Shown here one piece after another: positions 28,766-38,753 of a stretch of 64,000 nt of DNA. The DNA comes from Flavisolibacter ginsengisoli DSM 18119 (GTDB lineage Bacteria > Bacteroidota > Bacteroidia > Chitinophagales > Chitinophagaceae), in NCBI RefSeq assembly GCF_900129295.1, contig NZ_FQUU01000004.1:62001-126000 (forward strand), given 5' to 3'. The notes below the pieces were generated by a model, which saw only the letters and a list, made by a program, of their open reading frames with translations, searched no databases and was not told the origin of the DNA. Every line of letters begins with the position of its first letter. Positions within the stretch are counted from its first letter, which is position 1. The position numbers and the translations under genes are program-made.

Positions 28766-29479
28766 ATGTCTATATTTATATCTGAACTCATTGGAACTGC
28801 ACTGCTCATTATTTTAGGTAATGGAGTGGTGGCTAACGTAGTACTCAACAAGACAAAGGGCAATAATGGCGGCTGGATCGTTATTACATTTGGCTGGGCC
28901 ATAGCTGTATTTGTAGGTGTGTTTGTTGCTGCTAAAACTAGTGGCGCACATTTGAATCCTGCCATCACTTTAGCCTTTGCCTACCTGGGTAAGATCAATA
29001 TCGATAAAATTCCTCTTTACCTGGGAGGCCAATTTGCAGGTGCAATGATTGGTGCATTCATTGTGTGGCTTACCTACCAGTTACACTTTAATGCAACGGA
29101 AGACAAGACCTTAAAGCTGGCTTGTTTTGCTACTATACCTGCCATCAGGAATACCACGCATAATTTGATCAGCGAGATCGTAGGAACTTTCATACTTGTG
29201 ATCAGTGTATTGTATATGGCTTCACCAGACAATAGCCTGGGAGCCCTCGATGCATTGCCTGTAGCATTATTGGTATTGGGAATAGGATTGAGCGTGGGCG
29301 GAACTACCGGCTATGCCATCAATCCAGCAAGGGATCTCGGTCCGCGCATCATCCATGCCATTTTGCCGATGAAAAATAAAGGAACAAGTGATTGGAGCTA
29401 TAGCTGGATTCCTATTGTTGGTCCCATCATAGGAGCTTTCCTGGGAGCTGTAGTTTTTCATGTGATCAGTAAGCTTTGA
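28766..29479 (+). CDS. glpF: Glycerol facilitator (aquaglyceroporin)
   Basis: Major intrinsic protein with six membrane segments and both half-helix motifs: SGAHLNPAITLAFA (first NPA) and GYAINPARDLGPR (second NPA). The Asp after the second NPAR is characteristic of glycerol-conducting GlpF proteins as opposed to water-only aquaporins, which supports glycerol transport, as does the position 15 bases after glpK. 237 aa, slightly shorter than E. coli GlpF (281). Last gene of the locus; no strong terminator is visible after it. Confidence 0.95.
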   Translation: MSIFISELIGTALLIILGNGVVANVVLNKTKGNNGGWIVITFGWAIAVFVGVFVAAKTSGAHLNPAITLAFAYLGKINIDKIPLYLGGQFAGAMIGAFIVWLTYQLHFNATEDKTLKLACFATIPAIRNTTHNLISEIVGTFILVISVLYMASPDNSLGALDALPVALLVLGIGLSVGGTTGYAINPARDLGPRIIHAILPMKNKGTSDWSYSWIPIVGPIIGAFLGAVVFHVISKL

Positions 29480-29538
29480 TCCTGGGCCAATATACCAAGG
29501 GTATAAATTATTTTACCATAGTACAACTTTACGAGGCT

Positions 29539-29578
29539 TGTTGCAGCTGAACTCGATGCTATTTAATAGCACCAACAA
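29539..29578. other. Stem-loop region after glpF
   Basis: TTGTTG (29539-29544) can pair with CAACAA (29573-29578), enclosing the perfect GCTATT-T-AATAGC hairpin (29558-29570). No T-run follows, so it is a poor intrinsic terminator. It marks the junction between the glycerol locus and the accessory islet. Confidence 0.3.
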
Positions 29579-29601
29579 CTACTGTGATTGGCACCCGAAG
29601 A

Positions 29602-30165
29602 CTATGGTTCAAGTCCACCCGTATTGGTGCGACCTTTAATGGCATCTTCCAAAGGTTTTAATGCACAAATTGATACTTCTAATATCCCATATAATGAAAT
29701 GGACGGCATATCCTTTATGTGTGGATATGCTTTATGAATTAACGTAAATGTATTTTGCTTTTCATCGGACGGTAATCCAGCATGAATACCTCCTAAAAAA
29801 TGTGAGAAGTAATCTATAAGGTCATATACTGTATAGGTATGTTCTTCATAAATACAAATCGGCCATTTCAGGAATTTATTTAATGATAATTCTATAGGTA
29901 TTTTCCTATTAATAGGATAAAGTCGACCCCACCACTTATCTGGCATTTTATATAGTTCAGAAGAGTTGTCTCTAACTAAAAATTTAATTTTTAAACATTC
30001 TTTTTTATTAGCACGATGAATCAATGATTTATCTCCATCAATGAACAGTTGTCTTAGTAATCCACTTGCTCTGATAATATCATAAAGGGTTCCATTTTGT
30101 CTTTTCCTTAATTCGTCTATAACACATAGGAAAAGCTTTTCCCAGAATCTAACTTTTTCTTCCAT
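29602..30165 (-). CDS. Unrecognised 187-aa protein in accessory islet
   Basis: No family recognised. The protein is mostly helical and charged at the start (MEEKVRFWEKLFLCVIDELR), with an aromatic centre (MPDKWWGRLYPINRKIPI, then LNKFLKWPICIYEEHTYTVYD) and the phrase FSHFLGGIHAGLPSDEKQ. No signal peptide or membrane segment. Its third positions are more AT-rich than the flanking genes, in keeping with recent arrival. It points toward glpF and stands alone next to a MITE-like repeat. It might be an islet cargo gene; no function should be assumed. Confidence 0.6.
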   Translation of the reverse strand: MEEKVRFWEKLFLCVIDELRKRQNGTLYDIIRASGLLRQLFIDGDKSLIHRANKKECLKIKFLVRDNSSELYKMPDKWWGRLYPINRKIPIELSLNKFLKWPICIYEEHTYTVYDLIDYFSHFLGGIHAGLPSDEKQNTFTLIHKAYPHIKDMPSISLYGILEVSICALKPLEDAIKGRTNTGGLEP

Positions 30166-30291
30166 AAGCAGTAAGGGTAGTAGTTAGTTGATTCTCCAAT
30201 ATACACATTATGTATTATGAGGAAAACCTTAAAATTTCAACAACCTCAAACGGTCGAAGCCACGTCAAGCAAGAAAAATACAAACATGCCC

Positions 30292-30483
30292 TGTGTGCCT
30301 ATTTAACATAATATAAATTATAGGCAAATACAGATACATGAAATTATAAGGGTCGTTTATGCCGCCTTCGAATTTAAACGATTTTCGAGAACACAGCTTG
30401 GAACAAATTTGTAGTGTGTCGAAAATCGTTTAAATTCGAAGGCGGCTTGCCTATAATTAGTCGTTATGCTAAACAGGCGCACA
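30292..30483. repeat. MITE-like nested inverted repeat element
   Basis: Outer arms 30292-30327 and 30447-30483 are imperfect inverted copies (about 29 of 37 positions), identical over the inner 12 bases AATTATAGGCAA. Inside, a perfect 28-bp inverted repeat (30361-30388 and 30419-30446, beginning GCCGCC and ending TTTTCGA) surrounds a 30-base spacer. No ORF fits inside. This also accounts for most of the 336-base gene-free stretch 30166-30501. It could be a non-autonomous mobile element; an attC-like integron site is a less likely reading because of the GCATAAC/GTTATGC cores. Confidence 0.65.
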
Positions 30484-30501
30484 AAAGGCCGTTATTAAAA
30501 C

Positions 30502-30699
30502 ATGATTACAAACCCAAACGTAGAGCAGCCCGACCCCAACGAACTTTTCAAACATATTAGACCTGCTGCAAAAGAGGAAACACTCGAAAGGATTGAAGAT
30601 TTATTATGGGCTTTGTCTGATGCTCTACTCTCGGATGAGCAAAGAATAAAATTCAGCGAGGCTTACGCCAACCGCCAAAGTCGGCGACAATCATCTTAG
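30502..30699 (+). CDS. Small unrecognised ORF (65 aa) beside the repeat
   Basis: Short, acidic, helical protein (for example LFKHIRPAAKEETLERIEDL) starting 18 bases after the repeat element. No ribosome-binding site or promoter box was found. The end (ANRQSRRQSS) looks unlike the start and may be a run-on after truncation. It may be a real small gene or the stump of a longer one; nothing else can be said. Confidence 0.3.
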   Translation: MITNPNVEQPDPNELFKHIRPAAKEETLERIEDLLWALSDALLSDEQRIKFSEAYANRQSRRQSS

Positions 30700-30940
30700 A
30701 TTCAGTTGATAATCGAGTATAGTCAGTTAATCTGCCCGATGTGTCTATAACCATTGGCGGTAAGCCATGCTCATCCAGCTCCACAAAATCATGTTTTAGC
30801 TCACTCCGTAGCACGGGTTTTCGTTTTGAGATAACATACGAAAACCTGCTAACCTGAATAACATAACGCTTAATTATAGGCAAAAAGCAGAATTGGAAAG
30901 TATATAGGATTAGTCCTTTAATACCGGGCTTGCAGGTCAA
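30653..30940 (-). pseudogene. Possible gene remnant
   Basis: A minus-strand open frame whose C-terminal half reads like protein (FVELDEHGLPPMVIDTSGR and onward) while its first half is Phe/Ile/Tyr-rich and not convincing, and contains a third copy of the islet repeat. Best read as the tail of a gene whose start was replaced by the repeat. No family recognised. Confidence 0.2.
30861..30883 (+). repeat. Third copy of the islet repeat end
   Basis: ACATAACGCTTAATTATAGG plus CAA closely matches the inner part of the outer arms of the element at 30292-30483 (same orientation as its left arm). Supports a repeat family rather than a single chance palindrome. Confidence 0.55.
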
Positions 30941-30965
30941 AAGCCATTAAATAATTGATTAAGCT

Positions 30966-32270
30966 TTATTGAGACTTGAGCTTCTCCAATTTGGAAGAAT
31001 TGATTAGATCTTCTGAAGCAACCGGCAGGTCAATAATAAACTTCGCTCCAAAACCAATTTCACTTTCAGCTGAAATATATCCATTATGACGCTCAACGAT
31101 CTTTTTGCATATTGATAAGCCAACACCGCTACCTTCAAATTCATGGTAACTATGAAGGCGCTTGAAAACGGTAAAAATATCATCTGCAAATTTTGAGTCG
31201 AATCCAATCCCATTATCCTGAATAACAATACGGCTCAATTCCTTTTCCTGTCCGTTTGACATTTTCCTGGGTTCTGAATATATATGTATAACCGGTGTCA
31301 ATTGCTTTTTCCTGAACTTAAGTGAATTGCTAACGAGGTTCTGAAACAATTGCCGCATCTGGCTGGATATACCCCAAACTTGGGGCAGGTTTTCAATTTT
31401 TACCTGGGCTTCATAGCGTTCAATATCTACCTCCATGTCATTTAAAACCTCGGTGATCAGTTGTTCAAGGTTGATAGATGTAAAGTCTTCGCTATTGGAA
31501 CTATTTCTTGAAAAACGCAGCAGGTCATTGATCAGCAATTGCATGCGTTCTGATGCCTTAACGATCTTGGCCAGGTTCCTATCCATTTCCTGGTCGATCA
31601 CGTTGCTGTACTTAGTCTGTATCTTATCGCTGAAAACCAGGATCTTACGCAATGGCTCCTGCAGATCATGTGATGCTACATAGGCAAACCGGTCCAGTTC
31701 TTCAATGGTATTCTTTAACTGCTGGTTATTTATAACCAATTGCTGATTCAGCAGTTTTATTTTTTCCTCAGATGCCCTTCGTTCTTCAATCTCTATTTCC
31801 AGCTTTTTGTTGGCAGCTACAAGACTTTTTTCATGGCTGATCAGTTGGTGCGTCTTCTGATACAGCTCCACGAAGACGCTTACCTTATAACGGAGCAACT
31901 CAGGGTTTATGGGTTTGTAGATAAAATCCACACCACCCATTTTATAACCTTCATACATCCTTTCTTCACCCTGGTTGTGGGCGGTTATGAATATAATGGG
32001 AATATGGCGGAGCTTTTCCCGTTCGTAAATGAGTGAAGCTGTCTCAAAACCATTCATATCGGGCATTTGCACGTCCATCAGGATCAGGGTAAAATCCTGC
32101 TCAGTAAGCAGGATTTTCAGGGCAGCCCTGCCTGAAGTGGCTTTGACTACAGTATAATCTTCCTGTTCCAGGATAGTTTCTATTGACAACAGGTTATCTT
32201 CCCTGTCGTCAACAGCCAGTATCTTCACAGGCCGTTTATATTCTATTTCTTCTGATTTCTGTATTTCCAT
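30966..32270 (-). CDS. Response regulator-histidine kinase protein
   Basis: Receiver domain first (ILAVDDREDNLLSIETIL, phosphoacceptor Asp in LILMDVQMPDMNGFE, Lys in FIYKPINPE), then a coiled coil (about 130-195), a HisKA dimerisation helix with the H-box YVASHDLQEPLRK, and a HATPase_c domain with QNLVSNSLKF, DNGIGFD and GSGVGLSICKKIV. 434 aa, no membrane segment. It lies 49 bases after the giant hybrid kinase gene on the same strand, so the two are likely one transcript and may form a phosphorelay in which this receiver takes phosphate from the larger protein. There is no DNA-binding output domain. Confidence 0.92.
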   Translation of the reverse strand: MEIQKSEEIEYKRPVKILAVDDREDNLLSIETILEQEDYTVVKATSGRAALKILLTEQDFTLILMDVQMPDMNGFETASLIYEREKLRHIPIIFITAHNQGEERMYEGYKMGGVDFIYKPINPELLRYKVSVFVELYQKTHQLISHEKSLVAANKKLEIEIEERRASEEKIKLLNQQLVINNQQLKNTIEELDRFAYVASHDLQEPLRKILVFSDKIQTKYSNVIDQEMDRNLAKIVKASERMQLLINDLLRFSRNSSNSEDFTSINLEQLITEVLNDMEVDIERYEAQVKIENLPQVWGISSQMRQLFQNLVSNSLKFRKKQLTPVIHIYSEPRKMSNGQEKELSRIVIQDNGIGFDSKFADDIFTVFKRLHSYHEFEGSGVGLSICKKIVERHNGYISAESEIGFGAKFIIDLPVASEDLINSSKLEKLKSQ

Positions 32271-32319
32271 TAAGCCCCTTGTTATATGAATTGCCTGTTT
32301 TGATCATCCAAATTATACC

Positions 32320-35300
32320 TTATTTATAGAGCCATACCCTCATTAAGGAAAGAAGCTGGTCTATTTTAACAGGTTTGGTGATATAATCCGATGCACCTGC
32401 TTCAATACACTTCTCCCTGTCACCCTTCATTGCTTTTGCTGTTACTGCAATGATCGGAAGGTTATTATTTTTATGTTCCCTGCGGATCTTCTGGGTGGTC
32501 TCATAACCATCCATTTCCGGCATCATGATGTCCATCAACACCATATCCACTGATGGATTTTCCATTAAAATGTTAATGGCTTCCTGGCCGCTTTCTGCGG
32601 TAATGGTATTAATATTATAGCGTTCAAAAGCTGTTGTCAGAGCAAACAGGTTTCTGACGTCATCATCAACCACAAGAATGGTTTTATTTGTAAGAACATC
32701 TTCTTTAGAACGAAGATTCTCAATGATCATTTGTTTCTCCGGCAGCATGTCTTTGTGATCAATATGCATATGCAGGACAGCTTCTTCCAGCAATAGCTCC
32801 ATGGAATTGAAGTCTTTTAAAAGAATCCTGTTGGCATACTGCTTCAATTGTGTCTTTTCCTTTGGAGAAAAGTCTTTCGCCGAATAGATCAAAACTGGCG
32901 TCATCTGGAAGCGCTTGATATTATTGATCTCTTTTACAAAGTCAAGACCGTTGATATCCGGAAGCATATAATCCACAATAATGCAATCATATTGATTGTT
33001 TGCTATCAGTTCAACACCCTGTTTCCCTGTATCTGCAATAGTGATATCAATCAATTCGCCATTATCCATGATCCTGGCTATTTGTGAAGAATCCATCTGG
33101 TTGTCCTCCACAATGAGCAAATGCCTTGGTTTATGCAACTGGTACTGAACTATATCTTTAAACAGGATATCCAGGTCCTCATTCTTTAAAGGTTTCAGGT
33201 TAAAGCTCCTAGCGCCCCGTTGCATTGCCAGTAAACGGTTTTCTTCACCGGATATCAGGTGAACCGGTATATGCCTGAAATTGATATCATTTTTAAAGAG
33301 GTCAAGCACTCTCCAGCCACTCGCATCAGGAAGTTTCACATCAAGGGTAACTGCAATTGGATTGTATTTATTGGTAAGTTCAAATACTTCTCCAAAGCTA
33401 CCGGCTACAACTACTTTTAACTGCATTTCATGAGCCTTATCGATCATGATCTTGGCAAAACGAAGATCATCCTCCACGACAAGTACGGCTCGGTCATTAC
33501 CATATATATTATTGCGGTCATCACCGGTTTCATTGATGATCTCATTCAAACCTTCCAGGTCTTTGGCTTCCACTTTAATGGTGGGCACAGACTGGAGGGA
33601 CATATCTTCAGAAGTTTCTGCCAGCTTGTACTCACTTATTGTTAAACTTGATTGTTTTTCCTTTTTTATAATGGAAGGATTATAGCTGATAGGCAGGAAT
33701 AAGGTAAACGTACTTCCCGAACCTGATTCACTTTCCAGTTCAATAGAACCTCCTAACAGGTCGGCAAGTCCCCGGCTAATGGATAATCCCAAACCTGTAC
33801 CTCCGTATTTCCGGCTGGTAGATCCTTCTGCCTGCTGGAATGCTTCAAATATGATGTTCTGTTTATCTTTTGAAATTCCAATTCCACTGTCCTTGATCTC
33901 AAATGCAACCACGCGGCGGGCATTATCCAGGCTGGAATTCCCGGGTTTCCAGTTCTTCTTTGCATCGTAGATCCTTAATTGCACACCTCCTTTTTCGGTA
34001 AACTTAAAGGCATTAGACAATAGGTTTTTAAGGATCTGGTTAAGCCTTTGAACGTCAGTTTCCATAGCATCCGGAAGCTGGCTGTCTACTTCAATTCCAA
34101 ATTTGAGGTTCTTGCTCTCGGAAACGTGCTTGAAGGTAGTTTCCACAAATGAAGTGATCTCGTTGAACCTGACATTAATAAAGTCGGTAGATATATAACC
34201 TGATTCGATCTTCGAAAGATCCAGGATATCATTGATCAACTGGATAAGGTCATCACCACAACTATGAATGGTCTTGGCATAACGTACCTGCTTTTCTGAC
34301 AGGTTTCCTTCCCTGTTCTCATATAATTGTTGAGCAAGGATCAGCAACGAGTTTAACGGTGTCCGTAACTCATGCGACATATTTGCCAGGAACTCAGATT
34401 TGTATTTAGATGTTAGCTGCAGCTGTTCTGCCTTCTCTTCCAATGATTTACGTGCATCTTCCACCTCTTTGTTCTTAGCTTCCACTTCTTCTTTTTGCTT
34501 AACAAGAAGGTGAGCTTTATCCTGTAGTTCTTCGTTTGTTCTTCTTAGCTCCTCTGTCAGTGATTGCGACTGCTCCAGCAATTCTTCTGTTCTTGAGTTG
34601 GCTTCAATGGTATTCAAAACGATACCAATTGATTCCGTCAACTGTCCTAAAAAATCAAGGTGAGTTTCACTGAACTCATCAAAAGACGCCAATTCAATTA
34701 CTGCTTTGATCTCCGTTTCAAATAATACGGGTAAAACAATAACACTGGCCGGCGAAGATTCTCCAAGCCCTGAACTGATCCTTATATAATCTTTTGGAAC
34801 ATTATTTAAAAGAATCCTTTCTTTTTGAACGGCTACCTGGCCCACAAGTCCCTGGCCTAATGAAAATTCCTTGTTTATGCTTATCTCATCATTAAATGCG
34901 TAGGCAGAGAATAGCTTTAATTTTTTGTTTTGCTCATTCTCATCCTGTTCCAAAATATAGAACATACCCTGCTGCGCATTTACCACCTGTGCCAGCTCCG
35001 AAAGGATCCTTCGTGTTACCGTATTCAGGTCTTTCTGACCCTGGAGCATCTGGGTAAATTTCGCAAGGTTTGATTTTAACCAGTCCTGTTCCTGGTTTAG
35101 TAAAGTTGTTTCCTTCAGGTTGGCGATCATCTGGTTGATGGTATCCTTCAACTCTTCTACCTCACCTTTGGCTTCTACACGAATCATCCGGGTAAGGTCA
35201 CCTTTAGTTACCGCAGAAGCAACCTCGGAGATCGCACGTACCTGAGTAGTAAGGTTTTCTGCAAGCTGATTCACATTTTCCGTGAGGTTCTTCCAGATAC

Positions 35301-38300
35301 CTGAGGCACCTGGTACCGAGGCCTGTCCACCCAGTCTTCCTTCCACTCCCACTTCACGTGCCACAGTCGTTACCTGGTCCGCAAACACGGCCAGCGTATC
35401 GATCATTTCATTGATAGTCTCCGTTAACTGGGCTACCTCGCCTCTTGATACGATAGATAATTTTTGTTTTAGGTTACCGGTTGCCACCGCAGTTACCACC
35501 TTGGCAATTCCCCGTACCTGGTTGGTAAGGTTTGAGGCCATCATGTTTACTGAGTCGGTCAGATCCTTCCATGTACCGGCCACTCCCTGTACCTCAGCCT
35601 GTCCGCCTAATTTACCTTCCGTTCCCACCTCTCTCGCCACACGGGTTACCTCGAAGGCAAAGGAGTTCAACTGGTCCACCATGGTATTGATGGTATTCTT
35701 AAGGTCAAGGATCTCACCCTTAACGTCGATCGTTACTTTTTTAGAAAGATCACCAGAAGCCACCGCTTTGGTCACCTCGGCAATGTTACGTACCTGCAGT
35801 GTCAGGTTACCAGTCATCTGGTTCACAGAGTCGGTAAGGTCTTTCCAGGTTCCTGCTACTCCCGGTACAAAGGCCTGGCCTCCCAATTTACCTTCAGAAC
35901 CTACCTCCCGGGCCACCCTCGTTACCTCCGAAGCGAAGGCACGCAGCTGGTCCACCATGGTATTGAGGGTTTCTTTTAACTGCAGGATCTCACCCCGTAC
36001 ATCCACCGTGATCTTTTTACTCATATCCCCGTTAGCCACCGCAATCGCCACATCAGCGATATTACGTACCTGGGCTGTAAGGTTACCGGCCATACCATTT
36101 ACTGAGTCAGTAAGGTCCTTCCATGTACCACCTACTCCAGGCACATTGGCCTGGCCTCCCAGTTTTCCTTCCGTTCCCACCTCTCTCGCCACACGCGTTA
36201 CCTCGGAGGCAAAGGCGCGGAGCTGTTCCACCATGGTATTGATGGTATTTTTCAATTCAAGGATCTCTCCTTTTACGTCCACTTCAATTTTGCGCGACAG
36301 GTCACCGTTAGCCACAGCCGTAGTTACCTCCGCGATGTTTCGCACCTGGCCTGTCAAGTTAGAGGCCATTTTATTTACGGAATCAGTAAGGTCTTTCCAA
36401 AGTCCTTCCACACCCGGCACATCCGCCTGGCCTCCCAACATTCCTTCAGATCCTACCTCTCGCGCCACACGGGTTACCTCGGAACCAAAGGAGTTCAACT
36501 GGTCCACCATCGTGTTGATCGTATTCTTTAACTCGAGGATCTCTCCTTTTACGTCCACCGTGATCTTACGGGAAAGGTCACCTTTTGCCACGGCGGTTGT
36601 CACCTCGGCGATGTTACGCACCTGGGCCGTCAGGTTAGAGGCCATCTGGTTCACTGATTCAGTCAGATCCTTCCATGTACCACCCACACCCTGCACCTTG
36701 GCCTGTCCGCCAAGCTTTCCTTCTGTACCTACCTCCAGGGCCACACGGGTCACCTCTGAGGCAAATGAGTTCAACTGGTCCACCATCGTATTGATGGTCT
36801 TTTTCAATTCAAGGATCTCACCGGCAACGTCCACCGTGATCTTTTTGGAAAGGTCACCATTGGCCACCGCTGTTGTTACCTCGGCAATATTTCGTACCTG
36901 GGCAGTCAGGTTTGAGGCCATCTGGTTTACTGAGTCTGTCAAATCTTTCCATGTACCACCCACTCCCTGCACCTTGGCCTGTCCGCCAAGCTTTCCTTCT
37001 GTACCTACCTCCAGGGCCACACGGGTTACCTCTGAGGCAAAGGAGTTCAACTGGTCCACCATCCTGTTGATCACATCCTTGATCTGTAAGATCTCGCCTT
37101 TTACATCCACTGTGATTTTTTGTGTAAGGTCACCATTCGCAATGGCAGTTGCCACCTTGGATACGTCACGAAGCTGCACCGTAAGATTACCAGCCAGCTG
37201 GTTCACGTTATCCGTCAGGTCTTTCCATACACCACCTACTCCTTTTACTGTTGCCTGGCCTCCCAGCTTTCCTTCAGATCCTACTTCGCGTGCCACACGG
37301 GTCACCTCGGCAGAGAATGAATTCAGCTGATCCACCATCGTATTGATCGTATTCTTTAACTCGAGGATCTCTCCTTTTACGTCCACTGTAATTTTACGGG
37401 AAAGGTCACCCCTTGCCACCGCCGTCGTCACCTCGGCGATGTTACGTACCTGGCCTGTCAGGTTAGAGGCCATCTGGTTCACCGAGTCAGTCAGATCCTT
37501 CCAGGTACCTGCTACTCCTGGTACTTCGGCCTGGCCTCCCAGTTTTCCGTCAGTACCTACTTCCCGGGCCACCCTTGTCACCTCTGAAGAGAATGAGTTC
37601 AGCTGGTCCACCATCGTATTGATGGTATTCTTTAACTCGAGGATCTCTCCCTGCACATCCACCGTGATCTTTTTACTTAAGTCACCTTTCGCCACAGCTG
37701 TTGTTACCTCGGCAATGTTTCGCACCTGGGCTGTCAGGTTACCTGCCATCTGGTTCACTGAGTCTGTCAGATCCTTCCACACACCTGCTACACCTTTAAC
37801 CTTTGCCTGGCCTCCCAGTTTACCTTCAGATCCTACCTCCCTGGCCACACGCGTCACCTCCATCGAGAACAGGTTCAATTGCTTCACCATGTCGTTCACT
37901 TCAGAGGCGATACGGGCAAACTCACCCTGCAAAAGGTGATCGCCGATCTTCAATGGCATTTCCTGTGAAAGATTTCCTTTTGCAACCGAAGAAATTACGT
38001 GAGCTATCTCAATGGTTGGATGCACAAGGTCAGAGATCAAACTATTGATTGAATCAACAGCTGTACTCCATGAACCACCCGCAAGCCTGGGCAATTCCAC
38101 CCTGTGGTTTAGTTTTCCCTGCTTGCCTATAATTTTACGTGCCTGGTTTAATTCCTGAACCAGTATCTCATTTAAAGCAATTATATCATTTAGTGTATCA
38201 TAAATCTTCCCGGTAACACCTACCTGGTCATTTGAAACCCTGATAGCAAAATTTCCATTCTTTACCTGGGATAGTACAGCCAGCAATTGCCGCTGATCTA

Positions 38301-38448
38301 TCAAACCATCAAATTCAGAAGTGATGATTTTGGGGACTTTGGCTGCCTGGGAGCCATTTGAAGTTTTTGTTTTTGATTTTACCTCTTCTAATATAACGTG
38401 ATCAGATGCAGGTGCTGCACCATTCGCTTTCGTTTTTCTGGTACCCAT
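32320..38448 (-). CDS. Giant soluble hybrid histidine kinase with tandem HAMP array
   Basis: 2042 aa with no membrane segment. Order: an N-terminal region with degenerate HAMP units (about 45-241), nine near-identical 92-residue units (242-1069) each carrying HAMP signatures ([28 protein letters not shown], [20 protein letters not shown]), a tenth half unit, a GAF domain (about 1150-1280), a coiled coil, HisKA with His1359 in [10 protein letters not shown], HATPase ([27 protein letters not shown]), and three receivers ([36 protein letters not shown]). Layout recalls fungal group III osmosensing kinases (Nik1/Os-1). Signal and output are unknown. The adjacent response-regulator kinase is probably its partner. 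Confidence 0.93.
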   Translation of the reverse strand: MGTRKTKANGAAPASDHVILEEVKSKTKTSNGSQAAKVPKIITSEFDGLIDQRQLLAVLSQVKNGNFAIRVSNDQVGVTGKIYDTLNDIIALNEILVQELNQARKIIGKQGKLNHRVELPRLAGGSWSTAVDSINSLISDLVHPTIEIAHVISSVAKGNLSQEMPLKIGDHLLQGEFARIASEVNDMVKQLNLFSMEVTRVAREVGSEGKLGGQAKVKGVAGVWKDLTDSVNQMAGNLTAQVRNIAEVTTAVAKGDLSKKITVDVQGEILELKNTINTMVDQLNSFSSEVTRVAREVGTDGKLGGQAEVPGVAGTWKDLTDSVNQMASNLTGQVRNIAEVTTAVARGDLSRKITVDVKGEILELKNTINTMVDQLNSFSAEVTRVAREVGSEGKLGGQATVKGVGGVWKDLTDNVNQLAGNLTVQLRDVSKVATAIANGDLTQKITVDVKGEILQIKDVINRMVDQLNSFASEVTRVALEVGTEGKLGGQAKVQGVGGTWKDLTDSVNQMASNLTAQVRNIAEVTTAVANGDLSKKITVDVAGEILELKKTINTMVDQLNSFASEVTRVALEVGTEGKLGGQAKVQGVGGTWKDLTESVNQMASNLTAQVRNIAEVTTAVAKGDLSRKITVDVKGEILELKNTINTMVDQLNSFGSEVTRVAREVGSEGMLGGQADVPGVEGLWKDLTDSVNKMASNLTGQVRNIAEVTTAVANGDLSRKIEVDVKGEILELKNTINTMVEQLRAFASEVTRVAREVGTEGKLGGQANVPGVGGTWKDLTDSVNGMAGNLTAQVRNIADVAIAVANGDMSKKITVDVRGEILQLKETLNTMVDQLRAFASEVTRVAREVGSEGKLGGQAFVPGVAGTWKDLTDSVNQMTGNLTLQVRNIAEVTKAVASGDLSKKVTIDVKGEILDLKNTINTMVDQLNSFAFEVTRVAREVGTEGKLGGQAEVQGVAGTWKDLTDSVNMMASNLTNQVRGIAKVVTAVATGNLKQKLSIVSRGEVAQLTETINEMIDTLAVFADQVTTVAREVGVEGRLGGQASVPGASGIWKNLTENVNQLAENLTTQVRAISEVASAVTKGDLTRMIRVEAKGEVEELKDTINQMIANLKETTLLNQEQDWLKSNLAKFTQMLQGQKDLNTVTRRILSELAQVVNAQQGMFYILEQDENEQNKKLKLFSAYAFNDEISINKEFSLGQGLVGQVAVQKERILLNNVPKDYIRISSGLGESSPASVIVLPVLFETEIKAVIELASFDEFSETHLDFLGQLTESIGIVLNTIEANSRTEELLEQSQSLTEELRRTNEELQDKAHLLVKQKEEVEAKNKEVEDARKSLEEKAEQLQLTSKYKSEFLANMSHELRTPLNSLLILAQQLYENREGNLSEKQVRYAKTIHSCGDDLIQLINDILDLSKIESGYISTDFINVRFNEITSFVETTFKHVSESKNLKFGIEVDSQLPDAMETDVQRLNQILKNLLSNAFKFTEKGGVQLRIYDAKKNWKPGNSSLDNARRVVAFEIKDSGIGISKDKQNIIFEAFQQAEGSTSRKYGGTGLGLSISRGLADLLGGSIELESESGSGSTFTLFLPISYNPSIIKKEKQSSLTISEYKLAETSEDMSLQSVPTIKVEAKDLEGLNEIINETGDDRNNIYGNDRAVLVVEDDLRFAKIMIDKAHEMQLKVVVAGSFGEVFELTNKYNPIAVTLDVKLPDASGWRVLDLFKNDINFRHIPVHLISGEENRLLAMQRGARSFNLKPLKNEDLDILFKDIVQYQLHKPRHLLIVEDNQMDSSQIARIMDNGELIDITIADTGKQGVELIANNQYDCIIVDYMLPDINGLDFVKEINNIKRFQMTPVLIYSAKDFSPKEKTQLKQYANRILLKDFNSMELLLEEAVLHMHIDHKDMLPEKQMIIENLRSKEDVLTNKTILVVDDDVRNLFALTTAFERYNINTITAESGQEAINILMENPSVDMVLMDIMMPEMDGYETTQKIRREHKNNNLPIIAVTAKAMKGDREKCIEAGASDYITKPVKIDQLLSLMRVWLYK
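35242..37725 (-). repeat. Nine tandem 276-bp coding repeats (HAMP units)
   Basis: Within the hybrid kinase, residues 242-1069 are nine in-register 92-residue units, each 276 bp without indels. Units 3 and 4 (around 36650-37060) are nearly identical in DNA and both carry VALEV where the others carry VAREV, pointing to recent duplication or gene conversion. Confidence 0.93.
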
Positions 38449-38753
38449 AGTTAAGTGGTGAAATTATGTTTCAAACCTAATAAAAAAATAGTATACTATT
38501 TGATTCGTTTTAAATAATTACCTGTTCATTAAGAGATGATAATGCATTATAAATTAAGGTATAATGTAAAACCCTTATTTATTTTGCAAGATTGATTTTG
38601 GCTTGGTCATTTGCCTATGTAACAGAAAAGGATAGAAAGCCTATTCTATACGTATTTATACATTCTAATAACCTCAATTATTTATTCGAATGACCTCTAA
38701 CAATTTTCAGTGTTCCCCATTTATATTATTTAAATTAGCCACAAAATTTTAAG
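38449..38753. promoter_or_regulatory. AT-rich divergent intergenic region with -7 box and palindrome
   Basis: 305 gene-free bases. On the minus strand TAGGTTTG (38472-38479) fits the -7 consensus, 23 bases from the hybrid kinase ATG. A perfect 14-base palindrome AATAGTATACTATT (38487-38500) sits just upstream and could be an operator. The rest is AT-rich with nothing further recognised. Confidence 0.45.

Noticed and set aside
29591-29630. tRNA-like GGTTCAAGTCC segment with GCACC/GGTGC arms after glpF
   Set aside because: The T-arm would have only three good pairs and no anticodon arm or full acceptor stem is present; at most a decayed attachment site.
29602-30965. Islet as prophage or integrative element
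   Set aside because: No integrase, transposase, phage structural gene or direct-repeat att sites were seen.
35282-37330. 682-codon plus-strand open frame opposite the kinase repeats
   Set aside because: It is an antisense shadow of nine tandem copies of the same coding unit: one stop-free antisense unit makes all copies open. The protein is low-complexity ([13 protein letters not shown]-like repeats) with no family signature.
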